From: Erythrobasidium yunnanense
Lineage: Eukaryota; Basidiomycota; Cystobasidiomycetes; Erythrobasidiales; Erythrobasidiaceae
Length of the DNA: 64,000 nucleotides
Assembly (NCBI GenBank): GCA_001600175.1
Contig: BCJC01000008.1
Location: forward strand, 1,180,781 to 1,244,780
Direction: 5' to 3'
Shown: positions 1 to 9,053 of the stretch, piece by piece
How the letters are laid out: each line of letters opens with the position of its first letter
Numbering within the stretch: the first letter of the stretch is position 1
Made by a program: the position numbers and the translations under genes
Notes under the pieces: generated by a model
Told to the model about the DNA's origin: nothing
Seen by the model: only the letters and a program-made list of their open reading frames with translations
Databases searched by the model: none

Positions 1-51
1 CCCGTATATCTGCGCACATTGAGGTGTCTTCTTCTCCTTGACGAAAGGCAT
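1..51 (-). CDS. RPS16: Probable 40S ribosomal protein uS9 (S16), N-terminal end
   Basis: Only the first 17 codons lie in the window, reading leftward from an ATG at 51. They encode a basic start followed by Thr-Pro-Gln-Cys-Ala-Gln-Ile-Tyr-Gly. That resembles the start of eukaryotic uS9, where a Val-Gln-x-Phe-Gly stretch precedes a Gly-Arg-Lys-Lys-Thr-Ala motif that would lie just outside. The call rests on this short match only, and the rest of the gene is needed to confirm it. The gene would be transcribed divergently from cytochrome c. Confidence 0.4.
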   Translation of the reverse strand, partial: MPFVKEKKTPQCAQIYG

Positions 52-740
52 CTTGAGGGGTGACTTGACGGTAGATGTAGTGGGTAACGGGGTCGGGCAA
101 AGGTCGAGTTCTGCTTCTTCCAAGCTCGTGCACTTCGAGAATGATCGAAGAAAAAATTGGAAACGAAAAGGCGCACTTCAAGAATGCAATACAGGCTGCA
201 CATAGCGGATCGGACAGTGCTACACACCATCGGTTCTGTATATGTATCGTATGGGCTATCTCACGACTTGCCTGCTCTCGAAGTAACCTTCTTACAATAA
301 TACCTTCCGATTGAGATTTTGGAGTCGCATCGAGTATTTTGACGACGCTGATAACCTCCACTGAATCCTGAGAAGTGAATGTATTGATGCTGATGTGCTG
401 GAAGCCAGGAGATGACTGCCAGCTAATGCATATCTATAGCCCCGGCTAATTCTGCTATGACCGAAGTACAATCTCAATGAAGGCCTGATAACATGCTGCG
501 AATGATGCAACTGTGTACTACTGAATGCGTATCTACTACCTTGTGTTTCTTGCTTCTATCGACTTGCCCATCTTCCCTATTCAATCCCTCTGATATAATC
601 CGACTTTACCCGCTCTGGGTTATCGACTGTCCGCGATTGGCCGGGAAAGCGTGCCTTCGATCTTTGCTTGAATTTTTGGGCGGCCACGCCGTTCTCTGGA
701 TTCTGTCGATACACATAACCTCTACACATCGCAAGCAAAC
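52..740. other. Divergent intergenic region
   Basis: This 689-bp stretch separates the leftward ribosomal-protein-like gene from cytochrome c. The frames on either strand are short, start at non-ATG codons and have no recognisable composition. It most likely holds the promoters and 5' leaders of the two flanking genes. I see no RNA gene or repeat. Confidence 0.5.
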
Positions 741-1650
741 ATGGGTTTCGAGAAAGGCGATAGCTCCAAAGGCGCAAGGTCGGTATCACGAACGCCTCAA
801 GCTTCTTATGGCGGCATCCGATTCTGACGACCTTTTGGCCTTGACCGCTTTTCTGGCACCTTTTTCTTCTGATGCTTTCCTGGATGAAAACAACACAGTC
901 TCTTTAAGACAAGATGCGCCCGTTCGTCTCTCCTCTGCATTCTGCGCGTTCTGGGCGTCAATCCTGATTGTTTTGCGGTTCTTTAGAGTGCCACACCGTA
1001 GAGAACGGCGGAGGTGAGCTGCCACGACACCGTAGTTCATGAGGAGTCGAGTATATACAACTCTACATGCTCGGCTCTTCGTGAACTGCGTTGAATGGTT
1101 TGGATCGTGGCTGACGTCGATGTCTATCTCAGGCCACAAAGTCGTACGCCTGCAGCCAGTCTAGACGAACAGACTGGAACCAATGTACTCACTACCTCGA
1201 ACTGTTCTGGACCTGTTTAGGGACCCAACCTGTGCGTTTTGCGCCTCTGGCGCGTTGTTCGCAAAGCTGACATGTGAACAATACAGCCACGGGCTTTTCG
1301 GACGTCACACTGGACAGGCAGAAGGCTACTCATGTAACTTATCGATCTCTCGTGGTCCTTCGCCTACCGTCTGACCCTGGAATCGCTTTACTTCTTTCCC
1401 TTTTCGATTTTCCGCAGACACCGAGGCCAACGTCAAGAAGGGTATTGAGTGGAACGAGAACACACTCTTCGAATACCTCGAGAACCCCAAGAAGTACATC
1501 CCTGGTACAAAGGTAAGGCTTTTTGGCCCAAATTGCCCCAAATCGACTCTGAATCGTTCTACAACCTCTCTACAGATGGCATTTGCTGGTCTAAAGAAGG
1601 ATAAGGACAGAAACAATCTTATCACATGGCTTAAAGAGTCAACTGCATAG
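741..1650 (+). CDS. CYC1: Cytochrome c, 8 exons
   Basis: Soluble haem electron carrier of the mitochondrial intermembrane space, between complexes III and IV. Exons are 741-778, 899-921, 987-1013, 1133-1143, 1221-1231, 1287-1333, 1418-1512 and 1576-1650. All seven introns are GT-AG, and the sum is 327 nt (108 aa), the usual length. The haem-binding Cys-Ala-Gln-Cys-His is assembled across the 899-921/987-1013 junction, where the Gln codon is split. Further landmarks are Gly-Pro-Asn-Leu-His-Gly, the [14 protein letters not shown] motif with the axial Met, and a typical C-terminus. Two exons are only 11 nt long. A 174-aa unspliced frame at 493-1017 crosses this gene and is not a separate product. 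Confidence 0.97.
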
Positions 1651-2562
1651 GTTGAAAGCCTAGAAATCGGCTCCGGCCTTTTTTTCTTCTCTTCTTCTGG
1701 CTATCCGGCAACGAAGCGCAACTGCATGGTCAGTAGCATGCATAGTGCACAGTACTACATCCTTGCCTTTGTAGCTACATGCTCTGGCCCTCTTCGCAAT
1801 ACATAGAGCTCCCTTCTCATCCTCGAGGTCTACTTTTCGGACAGCATTCGCATCTTCGGCTAATTCACTGCTGACGCATGCTACGAATGTATCAAGATAC
1901 ACTGCTGACTATGACATACTGCAACAGGTTCTCTTGAGCTTCATTACGGTCAATTGAAGTCTACTATCTTCCAACTTGGACATGTCCGACAAAGCACCAA
2001 AGCCACAGACGTTAGCACGCCTGCATGCCGACCCCAATCATCAGCTCAATCTCTGCAAATTCTGCATCCTGCTCGCTTGCATCTCGACAGGGTGTCTTCT
2101 GGACTCTGCTTCGACCGCAAACAGACTCTTCGGCAAAGCTCGGCCATAGCCTCCGCAACCTCGCGCTAAGCATGTGCTACAGAACTTTATCACCTGCTTC
2201 ATCTTCCAACCTCCACTTCCATGTACGCTCTCGGCGGAATTTTTCTTCCACTTCCATGACGACGGAAGTTTTGCGCAGTAAGCTGTCGAACACTGACGTT
2301 TAGCTTCAACTATCTTCCAGCTCTCGCAGCCATAAAAGACGCTCTTTCTTGGCTTCGCTTCTCTCTTTCCTTCTCTCCATAATTCTCTCTTTGATCTCAT
2401 CTCTCCATAATATCATCAATGCAACATCTAACATTTACAATGCTCTTTCCATAACAGTACATCTTCTTGAGCTTACAACCGGTATGCTGCCCGATCATAT
2501 CGACAATACTATTTTACGTAGCTGAGTGTTCGCCTTAGGTCACTATAAATCATTCAACGAGA
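1651..2562. other. Intergenic region with no clear gene
   Basis: About 0.9 kb between cytochrome c and the next open frame. It contains one 55-codon ATG frame, listed separately, and several short overlapping frames on both strands without recognisable composition. A TATAAAT sequence occurs near 2545. No repeat or structural RNA is evident. Confidence 0.4.
1982..2149 (+). CDS. Possible small hydrophobic protein (55 aa)
   Basis: An ATG-initiated frame of 55 codons. The first 20 residues are polar and basic. They are followed by a Cys- and Leu-rich hydrophobic run (residues about 25-41) that could span a membrane, then a short polar and basic tail. This arrangement would fit a tiny membrane protein. 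There is no homology I recognise and no supporting splice signals, so it could equally be chance. It is below the length at which ORFs are normally called. Confidence 0.2.
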   Translation: MSDKAPKPQTLARLHADPNHQLNLCKFCILLACISTGCLLDSASTANRLFGKARP

Positions 2563-2907
2563 ATGGCGAATGGGGAGAGCTCAGCTCGTCGCCAAGCACC
2601 TTTTCGCCTAGTTCTCGCTCTCTTCGACGCAATTTGGGGCGTCCGAATGCTATGCACTGACGCCGCACGTAGGAAACTGTTCGAGCCGCCTATGCTTGGG
2701 AAGGTCCTTGCGGAGGATCCAGTGGACCTCGCCTTAGTTCTTCTAATGCAGTGCAAGCCAGTAGCATCACTGCTACTATTGCAGATGATCAGAGACACTG
2801 CCGATGACGCAGGATCGTTTTCTCTAATTAAGCAAGATATTTGGCGGAGTCGCAAGCGTGCTTGCCTGCTACCTAATCAAGACAGAAACGCACGATGGTG
2901 TGATTGA
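2563..2907 (+). CDS. Hypothetical protein (114 aa)
   Basis: The frame begins at an ATG preceded by a TATAAAT about 17 bp upstream, and runs 114 codons. The N-terminus is polar and basic. The middle (residues about 14-85) is rich in Leu, Ile, Val and Ala in a helical pattern, with no signal peptide and no motif I recognise. Another frame across the same bases is Ser-rich and could instead be the coding one, as part of a spliced gene continuing to 3.6 kb. Both readings are uncertain. Confidence 0.25.
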   Translation: MANGESSARRQAPFRLVLALFDAIWGVRMLCTDAARRKLFEPPMLGKVLAEDPVDLALVLLMQCKPVASLLLLQMIRDTADDAGSFSLIKQDIWRSRKRACLLPNQDRNARWCD

Positions 2908-2969
2908 CTACTATATCGGCAGTGCTTGCCGACTCCCCAACGAATATAGCTATTCGGAAATCTCGCAGG

Positions 2970-3597
2970 GATGGGAAAACGGCAACGAGCGGTGCTTGCG
3001 AAGGATTGGCCTCGTCGAGAGCAGAGGGCTTTGCCTTCATCGCTCGGGGTCGGACTGCCTGGAAGGATGCGCGACGACGTCAAGATAGTCAATGGAACGG
3101 AGCCTTCGAGACGCGTAGAGCCAGCCTTGGCTTGATCTCCCGCCGGCACCAGCTGGAGCTGGGTCATGGGACGAAGGATCCGCGGACGCCATTGTGTCCA
3201 CCTACGAGGAAAGCACTCCCGATCCCAACGAGGAGGAGACGGCTTCGACTTCGGACGTAGCAACCCGAGCAAGCAAACGACAACGTCAGTCGACTGCATC
3301 TTCTATCGCTTCTTCATTGTGAGTGGACTCGGTAGTTTCTGGACGTTCATTGCTTGGGCTGACGCTGCATTTATCTTCGACAGCAAGGGAGTGGCTTCAA
3401 GAATCAAAGCGGCTGTGTCTCCAGGCAAGATCGCCGAGGACATGGACGTTGATGGGTGAGTAGCTTGCGACAGATGATTTGATTTCTGTTGGAGGAACAA
3501 GCGCTCGTATACTACTTTACATTCATCGGCTTCTCAGACAACACACGCTTCCTGAATCGCCTTTCAGAATGGCCACTTCAAAGATCAAAACCTCATG
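2970..3597 (+). CDS. Hypothetical host gene, partial exon model
   Basis: Coding-like segments can be seen here, but I could not close a full model. A frame from ATG 2970 is basic and polar. A second segment, ending at 3318, is acidic and Ser/Thr-rich (Asp-Glu-Gly-Ser-Ala-Asp and onward to Ser-Ser-Ile-Ala-Ser-Ser). A clear GT-AG intron at 3319-3383 joins it to exon 3384-3455, whose product ends in Asp-Met-Asp-Val-Asp-Gly. An intron at 3456-3537 then leads to a final exon with TAA at 3595-3597. The phase is consistent across the last three exons. How 2970 connects to the acidic exon is unresolved. The gene ends just before an inserted LTR element. The function is not recognised. Confidence 0.4.
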
Positions 3598-3674
3598 TCG
3601 ATAAACCAGCAAAAAGAGAGAGAGCTGCAGTACTAGGCGGCGGCCATGCTCTACCAAGACTGGCAAGCACAACC

Positions 3675-3679
3675 ATTGG
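3675..3679. repeat. Left target-site duplication (ATTGG)
   Basis: The five bases ATTGG directly precede the left LTR. The same five bases follow the right LTR at 5461-5465. A 5-bp duplication is typical of LTR-element integration. Without the element the site would read ATTGGTACGT, which looks like an exon end plus a strong 5' splice site. Confidence 0.85.
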
Positions 3680-3904
3680 TGTGAGCGGGACCAACTTTCA
3701 TATCTGCAAGTTGATCCGCTCTCCATGCTAGCACCTTTCATGGCGAAGACCTTTGTAGAAGCTGTGCTGTTGTAAGCGTAGAGCAGCGAGCCTATCGCTC
3801 TGCTGCTTGCTTAACAACCAACCACATCTACAACAAGCACATCCTAGCATACACAGTCTAAGATTTGCCNAGTAGAGACGACGTGAGAGGAAGTACCTCT
3901 TACA
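3680..3904 (+). repeat. Left LTR (225 bp)
   Basis: Direct terminal repeat beginning TGTGAGCGGG and ending CTCTTACA. It matches the right LTR at every resolved base and contains one N at 3870. The N may mark a spot where the assembler could not separate the two identical copies. Confidence 0.9.
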
Positions 3905-4178
3905 TTTGGCGACGTTGAACTCCGAACCATACCCCCTACGTTTCTCTCTCAAATTAACGTATATACCTCAACCCATACCTCCGTGCGCTTTGCTCGTATA
4001 TGGCTGCGAATACCACCGCAGCACCTCCTCGATACCCTCCTCATCCTCCACGCTCTGCCCGGAACAATCACGCAGACACTTCGCGTACCTCATCTCCGGG
4101 CAGCACCTATGTCCACCGCGATACCCTATCAACCCTGCTTCAAGACCAGGATATGGCGACGAGTCCTTTGAGTCTGCC

Positions 4179-5036
4179 ATGTCTGACCTACGGCAAGCTT
4201 TCGAGACGCTCGACCTTCGGCTGCAGGCACGGAATCGAATGCGTGCAGCACAACGAGATGCCCTGCGAGCTGCCACGGTCCATGAAGCTAAGCAGCAGCA
4301 GATCAACAAAGAAATTGCTTGCCAGATTATACCCTTTCACCCACCTGCTACAGACCCTTTCACAGACCAACTGCAACAAAATGCAGACATGGCCAGTACG
4401 AAAGTAGCAGATGCACGCCGAATCAGGAGTTCGCTCAAGGCATGCCACCAATACAAAGACCGCGCAAGGTCCCGCGTCCAATCCAGCTCAGAGCGACATG
4501 ATTACGACCGCCGACCACTCACATCCAAAGAACATGCAGAGAAATTCCCTCCTTTGATCGATAAAACTCTGCCTTCACGCTCTCGCTCATCGCATGCAAG
4601 ATCAAGCCAACAGCCCGCCGAAGCCAGGGTCTACCGTACAGTGTACTATGTCGCAGACGATAACAGCGACGCCGACGATACATCATCAAGGAGATCCCAG
4701 AAGCAAAGTACTCAAAAGCCTCCCGACATGCTTGACGATTGCGACTATGAAGAGGAGGACCAATGCAGCGACAAAGCTGACTCCCAGATAGCGGAAGAAG
4801 CTGAATGCCGATCTGACGAGTCTAACGAACTCCTCGACAATGACGAAGACTCTCCTCAGGATGATAGTTACTATACTCAAAGCGAAGAAGAACAGCCGAG
4901 CCACGACGAAAGCTTCTCGGATGACGCTCAAGAAGACTATATGTCTGAATACGATGATAACCAAGACGATGCATCCGACTACGATGATGAGCCTGATGAT
5001 GAAGACCAACACTCAGTCAATGAGCAAGAAGACTGA
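4179..5036 (+). CDS. Internal protein of the LTR element, gag-like position
   Basis: An ATG-initiated frame of 285 codons fills most of the element interior. Residues 1-45 are rich in Leu, Arg, Gln and Ala in a heptad-like pattern, suggesting a coiled coil. The middle is basic and Ser/Arg-rich, and the last third is highly acidic with Asp/Glu runs and many Tyr and Ser. No zinc knuckle, protease or polymerase motif is visible. The open frame continues upstream of the ATG to about 3906, and another ATG frame (4000-4407) overlaps it. The position suggests a Gag-like or passenger protein, but homology to Gag is not shown by the sequence alone. Confidence 0.5.
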   Translation: MSDLRQAFETLDLRLQARNRMRAAQRDALRAATVHEAKQQQINKEIACQIIPFHPPATDPFTDQLQQNADMASTKVADARRIRSSLKACHQYKDRARSRVQSSSERHDYDRRPLTSKEHAEKFPPLIDKTLPSRSRSSHARSSQQPAEARVYRTVYYVADDNSDADDTSSRRSQKQSTQKPPDMLDDCDYEEEDQCSDKADSQIAEEAECRSDESNELLDNDEDSPQDDSYYTQSEEEQPSHDESFSDDAQEDYMSEYDDNQDDASDYDDEPDDEDQHSVNEQED

Positions 5037-5235
5037 GCAGAACGCAAACCATCAATAATCTAACCTTTGCCCTCGAAAACACATTCGCTTTATCTTTCAA
5101 AACCCATATCCAATAACGACAATCACGACCTTACAGCTTCTCTATAAACTACACACTCGCTAACATCTATATCTCTCCTAAATCTTTCGAAGTAGGAGGA
5201 GATGGCTAGGGCCATCCTTTTAAGGTTGATGGAAA

Positions 5236-5460
5236 TGTGAGCGGGACCAACTTTCATATCTGCAAGTTGATCCGCTCTCCATGCTAGCACCTTTCATGGC
5301 GAAGACCTTTGTAGAAGCTGTGCTGTTGTAAGCGTAGAGCAGCGAGCCTATCGCTCTGCTGCTTGCTTAACAACCAACCACATCTACAACAAGCACATCC
5401 TAGCATACACAGTCTAAGATTTGCCTAGTAGAGACGACGTGAGAGGAAGTACCTCTTACA
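5236..5460 (+). repeat. Right LTR (225 bp) followed by target duplication
   Basis: The second copy of the direct terminal repeat, at an offset of 1,556 bp from the left copy and identical to it. It is followed at 5461-5465 by ATTGG, the matching half of the target-site duplication. Confidence 0.9.
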
Positions 5461-5518
5461 ATTGGTACGTCGTTATTGCTGCACCCTCTTGCGATGCGAT
5501 GTTGCTGACCGCTCATGC

Positions 5519-6082
5519 AGGCGAGAATTCTAAAGTTCACAACCTCGTCGACATGAAACGAGACGAGAGGAACGTGAATTTTAAGCTATGCAGCTTGCCT
5601 GCCGGAAGAGATGTTACAGAAGCATTGGGAATGACAAACGCGCCTCATTTAACCATCAAGAGCGCAGCCGGGACACCCTTAGATGCAAGCGTTTCACAGC
5701 AGCTCTTGATGCTTTGCAAGCCAAATGCTGTTCTACTCCCGCACCAAGGAAGATCGCAAAATCGATGCTCCTTCTGCGAATACAAGGCATCCTCAATGCG
5801 CTCTGGTCGGGCCTACTATTTTCAACGGACTTTGCGCTGGAGAATTCAGCCTTACGCCCACCGACACAATCGAAGCAGAGTCTTCCGGCTAGGGGAAGCT
5901 CCGACAGCTCTTCACGAATATGCACGACTGCCTTGACGCATCAATCGTCTGGCCTTTCCATGTCTGGCTTCGCTATACTAGGCAAGCCGGGGCACGCCAA
6001 CTTGTTTTTGGTCCCTCTCTTTCATGACCGGTTGGAGTATGCCGACCTGGAAAAGTGCTTCGCTACGGAGAGGATCCTTTAA
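5519..6082 (+). CDS. Hypothetical coding segments downstream of the LTR element
   Basis: A typical 3' splice site (ATGCAG) ends at 5518, and open frames continue to about 6082. One frame from 5519 stays open to 5936 and another from 5588 stays open to 6082. Its end (5985-6082) reads like real protein, Gly-His-Ala-Asn-Leu-Phe-Leu-Val-Pro-Leu-Phe followed by charged residues. The segment could be the downstream part of the gene interrupted by the LTR element, or a separate short gene. I recognise no family and cannot fix exon borders. Confidence 0.3.
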
Positions 6083-6145
6083 GCGCATGTTATCTTTCGT
6101 CTCCTCCGCTCCAGCTCTATCTACCAGCTTGGGTACAACCCGCTA

Positions 6146-6492
6146 CTAGAGTACTTTATCTGCCAGGCTAGCCATTATTCGGCCCATCATCCTGGGTGGA
6201 GGATCGCCACAGGACTTTCGAGCAGGAGTCACAAGATGCGGCAGAAGAGATTGCCAACTTAGACGCTGTCCCACATCTGTTTTGCAAGCCGCGATCCGAC
6301 TGTATGGACGACACGCAGGCCCTAAGGGCGCGACATCAGCCATGGCTGGCCCTTTCACCTGCTCCTCCGGAGGAGCGCGGCTCATCCTCCGAGGAGACGG
6401 GGTCGGAGTACCTTCCCAGTGATCAGGAAAACCTTGATGTACCTCGTCGCTCTCCAATACTAAAGCGCCAGCGACAGCGACACTTATCGTGA
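6146..6492 (+). CDS. Hypothetical acidic/Ser-rich exon
   Basis: An open frame without its own ATG (first codons GTG-GAG at 6196) encodes about 98 residues ending at TGA 6490-6492. Its second half is rich in Ser, Glu, Pro and Asp, followed by a basic Lys-Arg-Gln-Arg-Gln-Arg tail that could be a nuclear signal. The composition is typical of a disordered eukaryotic exon. It must be spliced to something upstream, possibly via the CTGCCAG 3' splice site near 6168. No homology is recognised. Confidence 0.25.
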
Positions 6493-7170
6493 GGCGCATG
6501 CAACTCGAACGTCCGCCGATTAGGCCACGCCCGACCCTTCGAAGACTCCTAGCCGCAATTGTCGGTCTTGCTGCTTTCTAACGATGCTGCATCAGGCTCA
6601 AAGCTGGATTCATCCATTCTCATAGGTCGTAGCATTCCTCCTCTTCACTCTTCCAAGCTGACGTGGACAATGCATGTTTATGCTTCCATGGCAGGACGTT
6701 ACGATGAGCAAAAGGCGGGATCCTACACCTTAATCCTGTAGAATAGAGTCAAGATTATAGGCAGAAGTCCATAGAGAGCGCTTCTGCCAACGGGAAAGCG
6801 AAGTGAGAGTTAGAAAGGATAGCTCAGCTTGTCTGTCAGTATAGTATATGCCACGACATTCCTGCGAAATTTAGTCCAGCCAGCTGCGCTTTCCTTTGCC
6901 TTGTACACATCTCGACCACGAAAAGCCCGCTACGCGTGCAAGCAATCAGCATGCTGCACATAATGATGAAGCTACCACTTTTACGGGCAGACTTCTCGCC
7001 ATTCGAAACTGGCCCGGCCCGTCGCTGACACGATGAGGCACCGTCGTGCGGCTGCTGGAGACTTGACAGTACCTGTTCTCTCGCTTACTACTATCTAGTG
7101 CTCAATTGCTGGTCTCTGCGCCTAGTCTACGTTACCTCGGTACAGGCGACCTTTCCGAAGCAGGAAGACG
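6493..7170. other. Intergenic region
   Basis: About 680 bp upstream of the secreted lyase gene. One 60-codon frame (6559-6741) lacks recognisable composition. The rest shows no gene, repeat or RNA structure, and most likely holds the lyase promoter. Confidence 0.4.
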
Positions 7171-8967
7171 ATGCAGTCGTTTCTTTTCGCAGCAGCGCTG
7201 GCCCTGGCTGTCAAAGCAGCTCCCTTAGCAGATAGTCAAGGACCTTTCTACATCGAATCTGGCAGGATTGTATTGGCTGGCCCGCTGCCGCCTTCTCCTA
7301 CCGAAGCACCATCGACGAGTTCAGCTATTCTAGCGACTACGACCGTGACTCTTAGAGAGACATACACAGACACAGCTCTCATTATCGCCCCACTACCTCT
7401 CGAGACAGCGCCAGCGAGAACGCGGACAGTCATAAAGATCGTTTCCAAGCCGACGCCAGCTCCGAGCACGCGAGATCCCAAATCATACTGGACGTTACCT
7501 TCTACCTTCTCTCAAGATGTCTCTTCAGCATTCGGGGTCAAGACTTGGGCATGGGGAAGCTCCCTGGTGACACCGCTGCCTAGCCTGCCTGCCATGACAT
7601 CTTCCGTCTCTGTTCGTCCGCAAAAGTCAGCCAGGCCTTCGACTTTACCTTCATCAAACACGGATCCTGTCCTGGAAGTCACTTATCCTATAGGCTCCGT
7701 AAATCCAGGCAACAAGCCTCAGGGAGGAGTCGGTTTCTATGCCTCACCAAGTAAGCTTCCTTCCACGCAATGAGTTGGATATCTGCTGAACCTGCGCTCA
7801 GTCGACATCTCAACCGCGAAGAACGTCTCGTTCGCATACTCGTTATACTTCCCGCCTGACTTTGATTTCGTGTTAGTTTAGCTTATTGATCGAAAGGCTG
7901 GCCACTCTAACGGGATTCTTGCAGCAAAGGAGGAAAACTTCCAGGCTTGTACGGAGGACATGGCGGCTGTAGCGGAGGTCAGCAATCAGAAGACTGCTTC
8001 TCGACTCGGCTTATGTACCGCAAAGATGGCATGGGCGAGCTCTACCTGTACGCTCCGAAAGGTAATCAGTCCACATCGCTGTGCTCAACCCCTCCTACGA
8101 CCTACTGCGACTCCACATTTGGCTATTCGATCGGAAGAGGCGCCTGGACTTGGAAGCGAGGACAATGGTCGGACGTAAGACAAGACATTTGGCTCAATAC
8201 GCCAGGAAATCAAGACGGTGGCTTCAACATATGGCAAGCTGAACTCATGCGACTGTGTCACCGTACTGACAAAGCTCAACAGGGTCAATGGAGACCTGGT
8301 GTTACATTCAGACAACGTCATGTACAGAAACGCTGTGCAGGCCAAGAGTTCTTCAAAAGCAACAGCTCAGGATTCGGACGATGGCGATGACCTGAACCTC
8401 CCGACAATAGCTGGAGACGACCTGTCAAGCGTTTCCGTTGGTGATACTGCAAATGCAGCGGCGGACGATGGCTCGGATCCAGGCGTGATAGGCGATGTAG
8501 AGGCAGTCGCGAGCGACTTGCTCGACACGACAAGCCAGCTTGGCGGTATCATCAAGCGAGACGTCCGGCAGGACATGGGCTACCTCGGACCCGTTCAGAC
8601 CAGGATGAGGATGGGCCTCGCAAAGCTTTTCCCGAATCAGCCACTTCTGAACGTCACACGCCCGTCTCGACACAATGAAACAGCCTCGTTCCCGCTTGGA
8701 GACTTCCGGATACTCTATATCGTTGGACCTGCTGCGATTACTCCGCAGATGCCTCTGGCATTACCGCAGCTGGCTGCAAAGACGACATACAAGACAGTCA
8801 CTTTCATGGGCATGATGTTCGGTATGTGCAATTACCGTGATCGCTGTTTTTTCTAAGGCTGACGGTCCTGCTTAGACACCTTTTTCGGCGGAAGTGACCC
8901 AAGCTGGGCATCACCGCGAGAGCAGCATACATACTTTAACAAGGTAGCATTGTGGATCAACTCTTAA
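7171..8967 (+). CDS. Secreted PL14-type polysaccharide lyase
   Basis: Five exons (7171-7750, 7802-7871, 7925-8233, 8283-8821, 8876-8967) give 529 aa with closed phase. An N-terminal signal peptide (Met-Gln-Ser-Phe-Leu-Phe-Ala-Ala-Ala, cleavage near residue 17) is followed by a Pro/Thr/Ser-rich linker. Then comes a catalytic-type domain with Gly-Gly-Lys-Leu-Pro-Gly-Leu-Tyr-Gly-Gly, a Cys-containing loop, Gly-Arg-Gly-Ala-Trp-Thr-Trp, and a C-terminal Phe-Phe-Gly-Gly-Ser-Asp-Pro-Ser-Trp block. These match the fungal family related to alginate/glucuronan lyases (PL14). A Ser/Asp-rich insertion of about 60 residues sits inside the domain, after Arg-Asn-Ala-Val. The third intron (8234-8282) starts with GC, and reading across it restores the conserved Phe-Asn-Ile-Trp-Val-Asn-Gly. 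Substrate is unknown; a cell-wall or plant polyuronide is likely. Confidence 0.8.
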
Positions 8968-9053
8968 TAATAGTAACGATAGAATGGGGAAGGGTAATTG
9001 CAAAGTAGTTCTAGCATTAGTTGATCCCCCAGCAACACCATGTTTTGAACCCA

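Larger units (their letters stand above)
3680..5460 (+). mobile_element. Non-autonomous LTR retrotransposon (TRIM/TR-GAG-like)
   Basis: A 1,781-bp element bounded by 225-bp direct repeats (3680-3904 and 5236-5460). The repeats start with TG, end with CA, and are identical except for one unresolved base (N) in the left copy. A 5-bp target duplication ATTGG flanks it. Just inside the left LTR, TGGCGACG near 3907 is in the place of a primer-binding site. A purine-rich run lies near 5192-5205, upstream of the right LTR. The 1.33-kb interior has no room for protease, reverse transcriptase or integrase, so the element would depend on an autonomous relative. Identical LTRs imply a very recent insertion. 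It looks structurally whole for a non-autonomous element. The lineage (Ty1- or Ty3-like) cannot be told from this copy. Confidence 0.85.

Noticed and set aside
493-1017. 174-codon plus-strand open frame
   Set aside because: It crosses the first exons and introns of cytochrome c in a different reading. The spliced cytochrome c model explains the region and the frame product has no recognisable pattern.
2041-2400. 119-codon minus-strand frame with several Cys and Lys
   Set aside because: I considered a small ribosomal or zinc protein, but the Cys spacing fits no motif and there are no supporting splice or promoter signals.
2740-2810. Resemblance of a Ser-Ser-Asn-Ala ... Ala-Ser-Ser-Ile segment to the SHxHxH family
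   Set aside because: Only a short Ser-rich stretch is similar. The following frame is closed and none of the His, Gly-Lys or C-terminal motifs occur, so it is most likely compositional.
3680-5460. Assembly artefact as explanation of the 225-bp direct repeats
   Set aside because: The N at 3870 made this plausible. However, TG/CA ends, a matching 5-bp duplication exactly outside both repeats, and an open interior frame are better explained by an LTR element.
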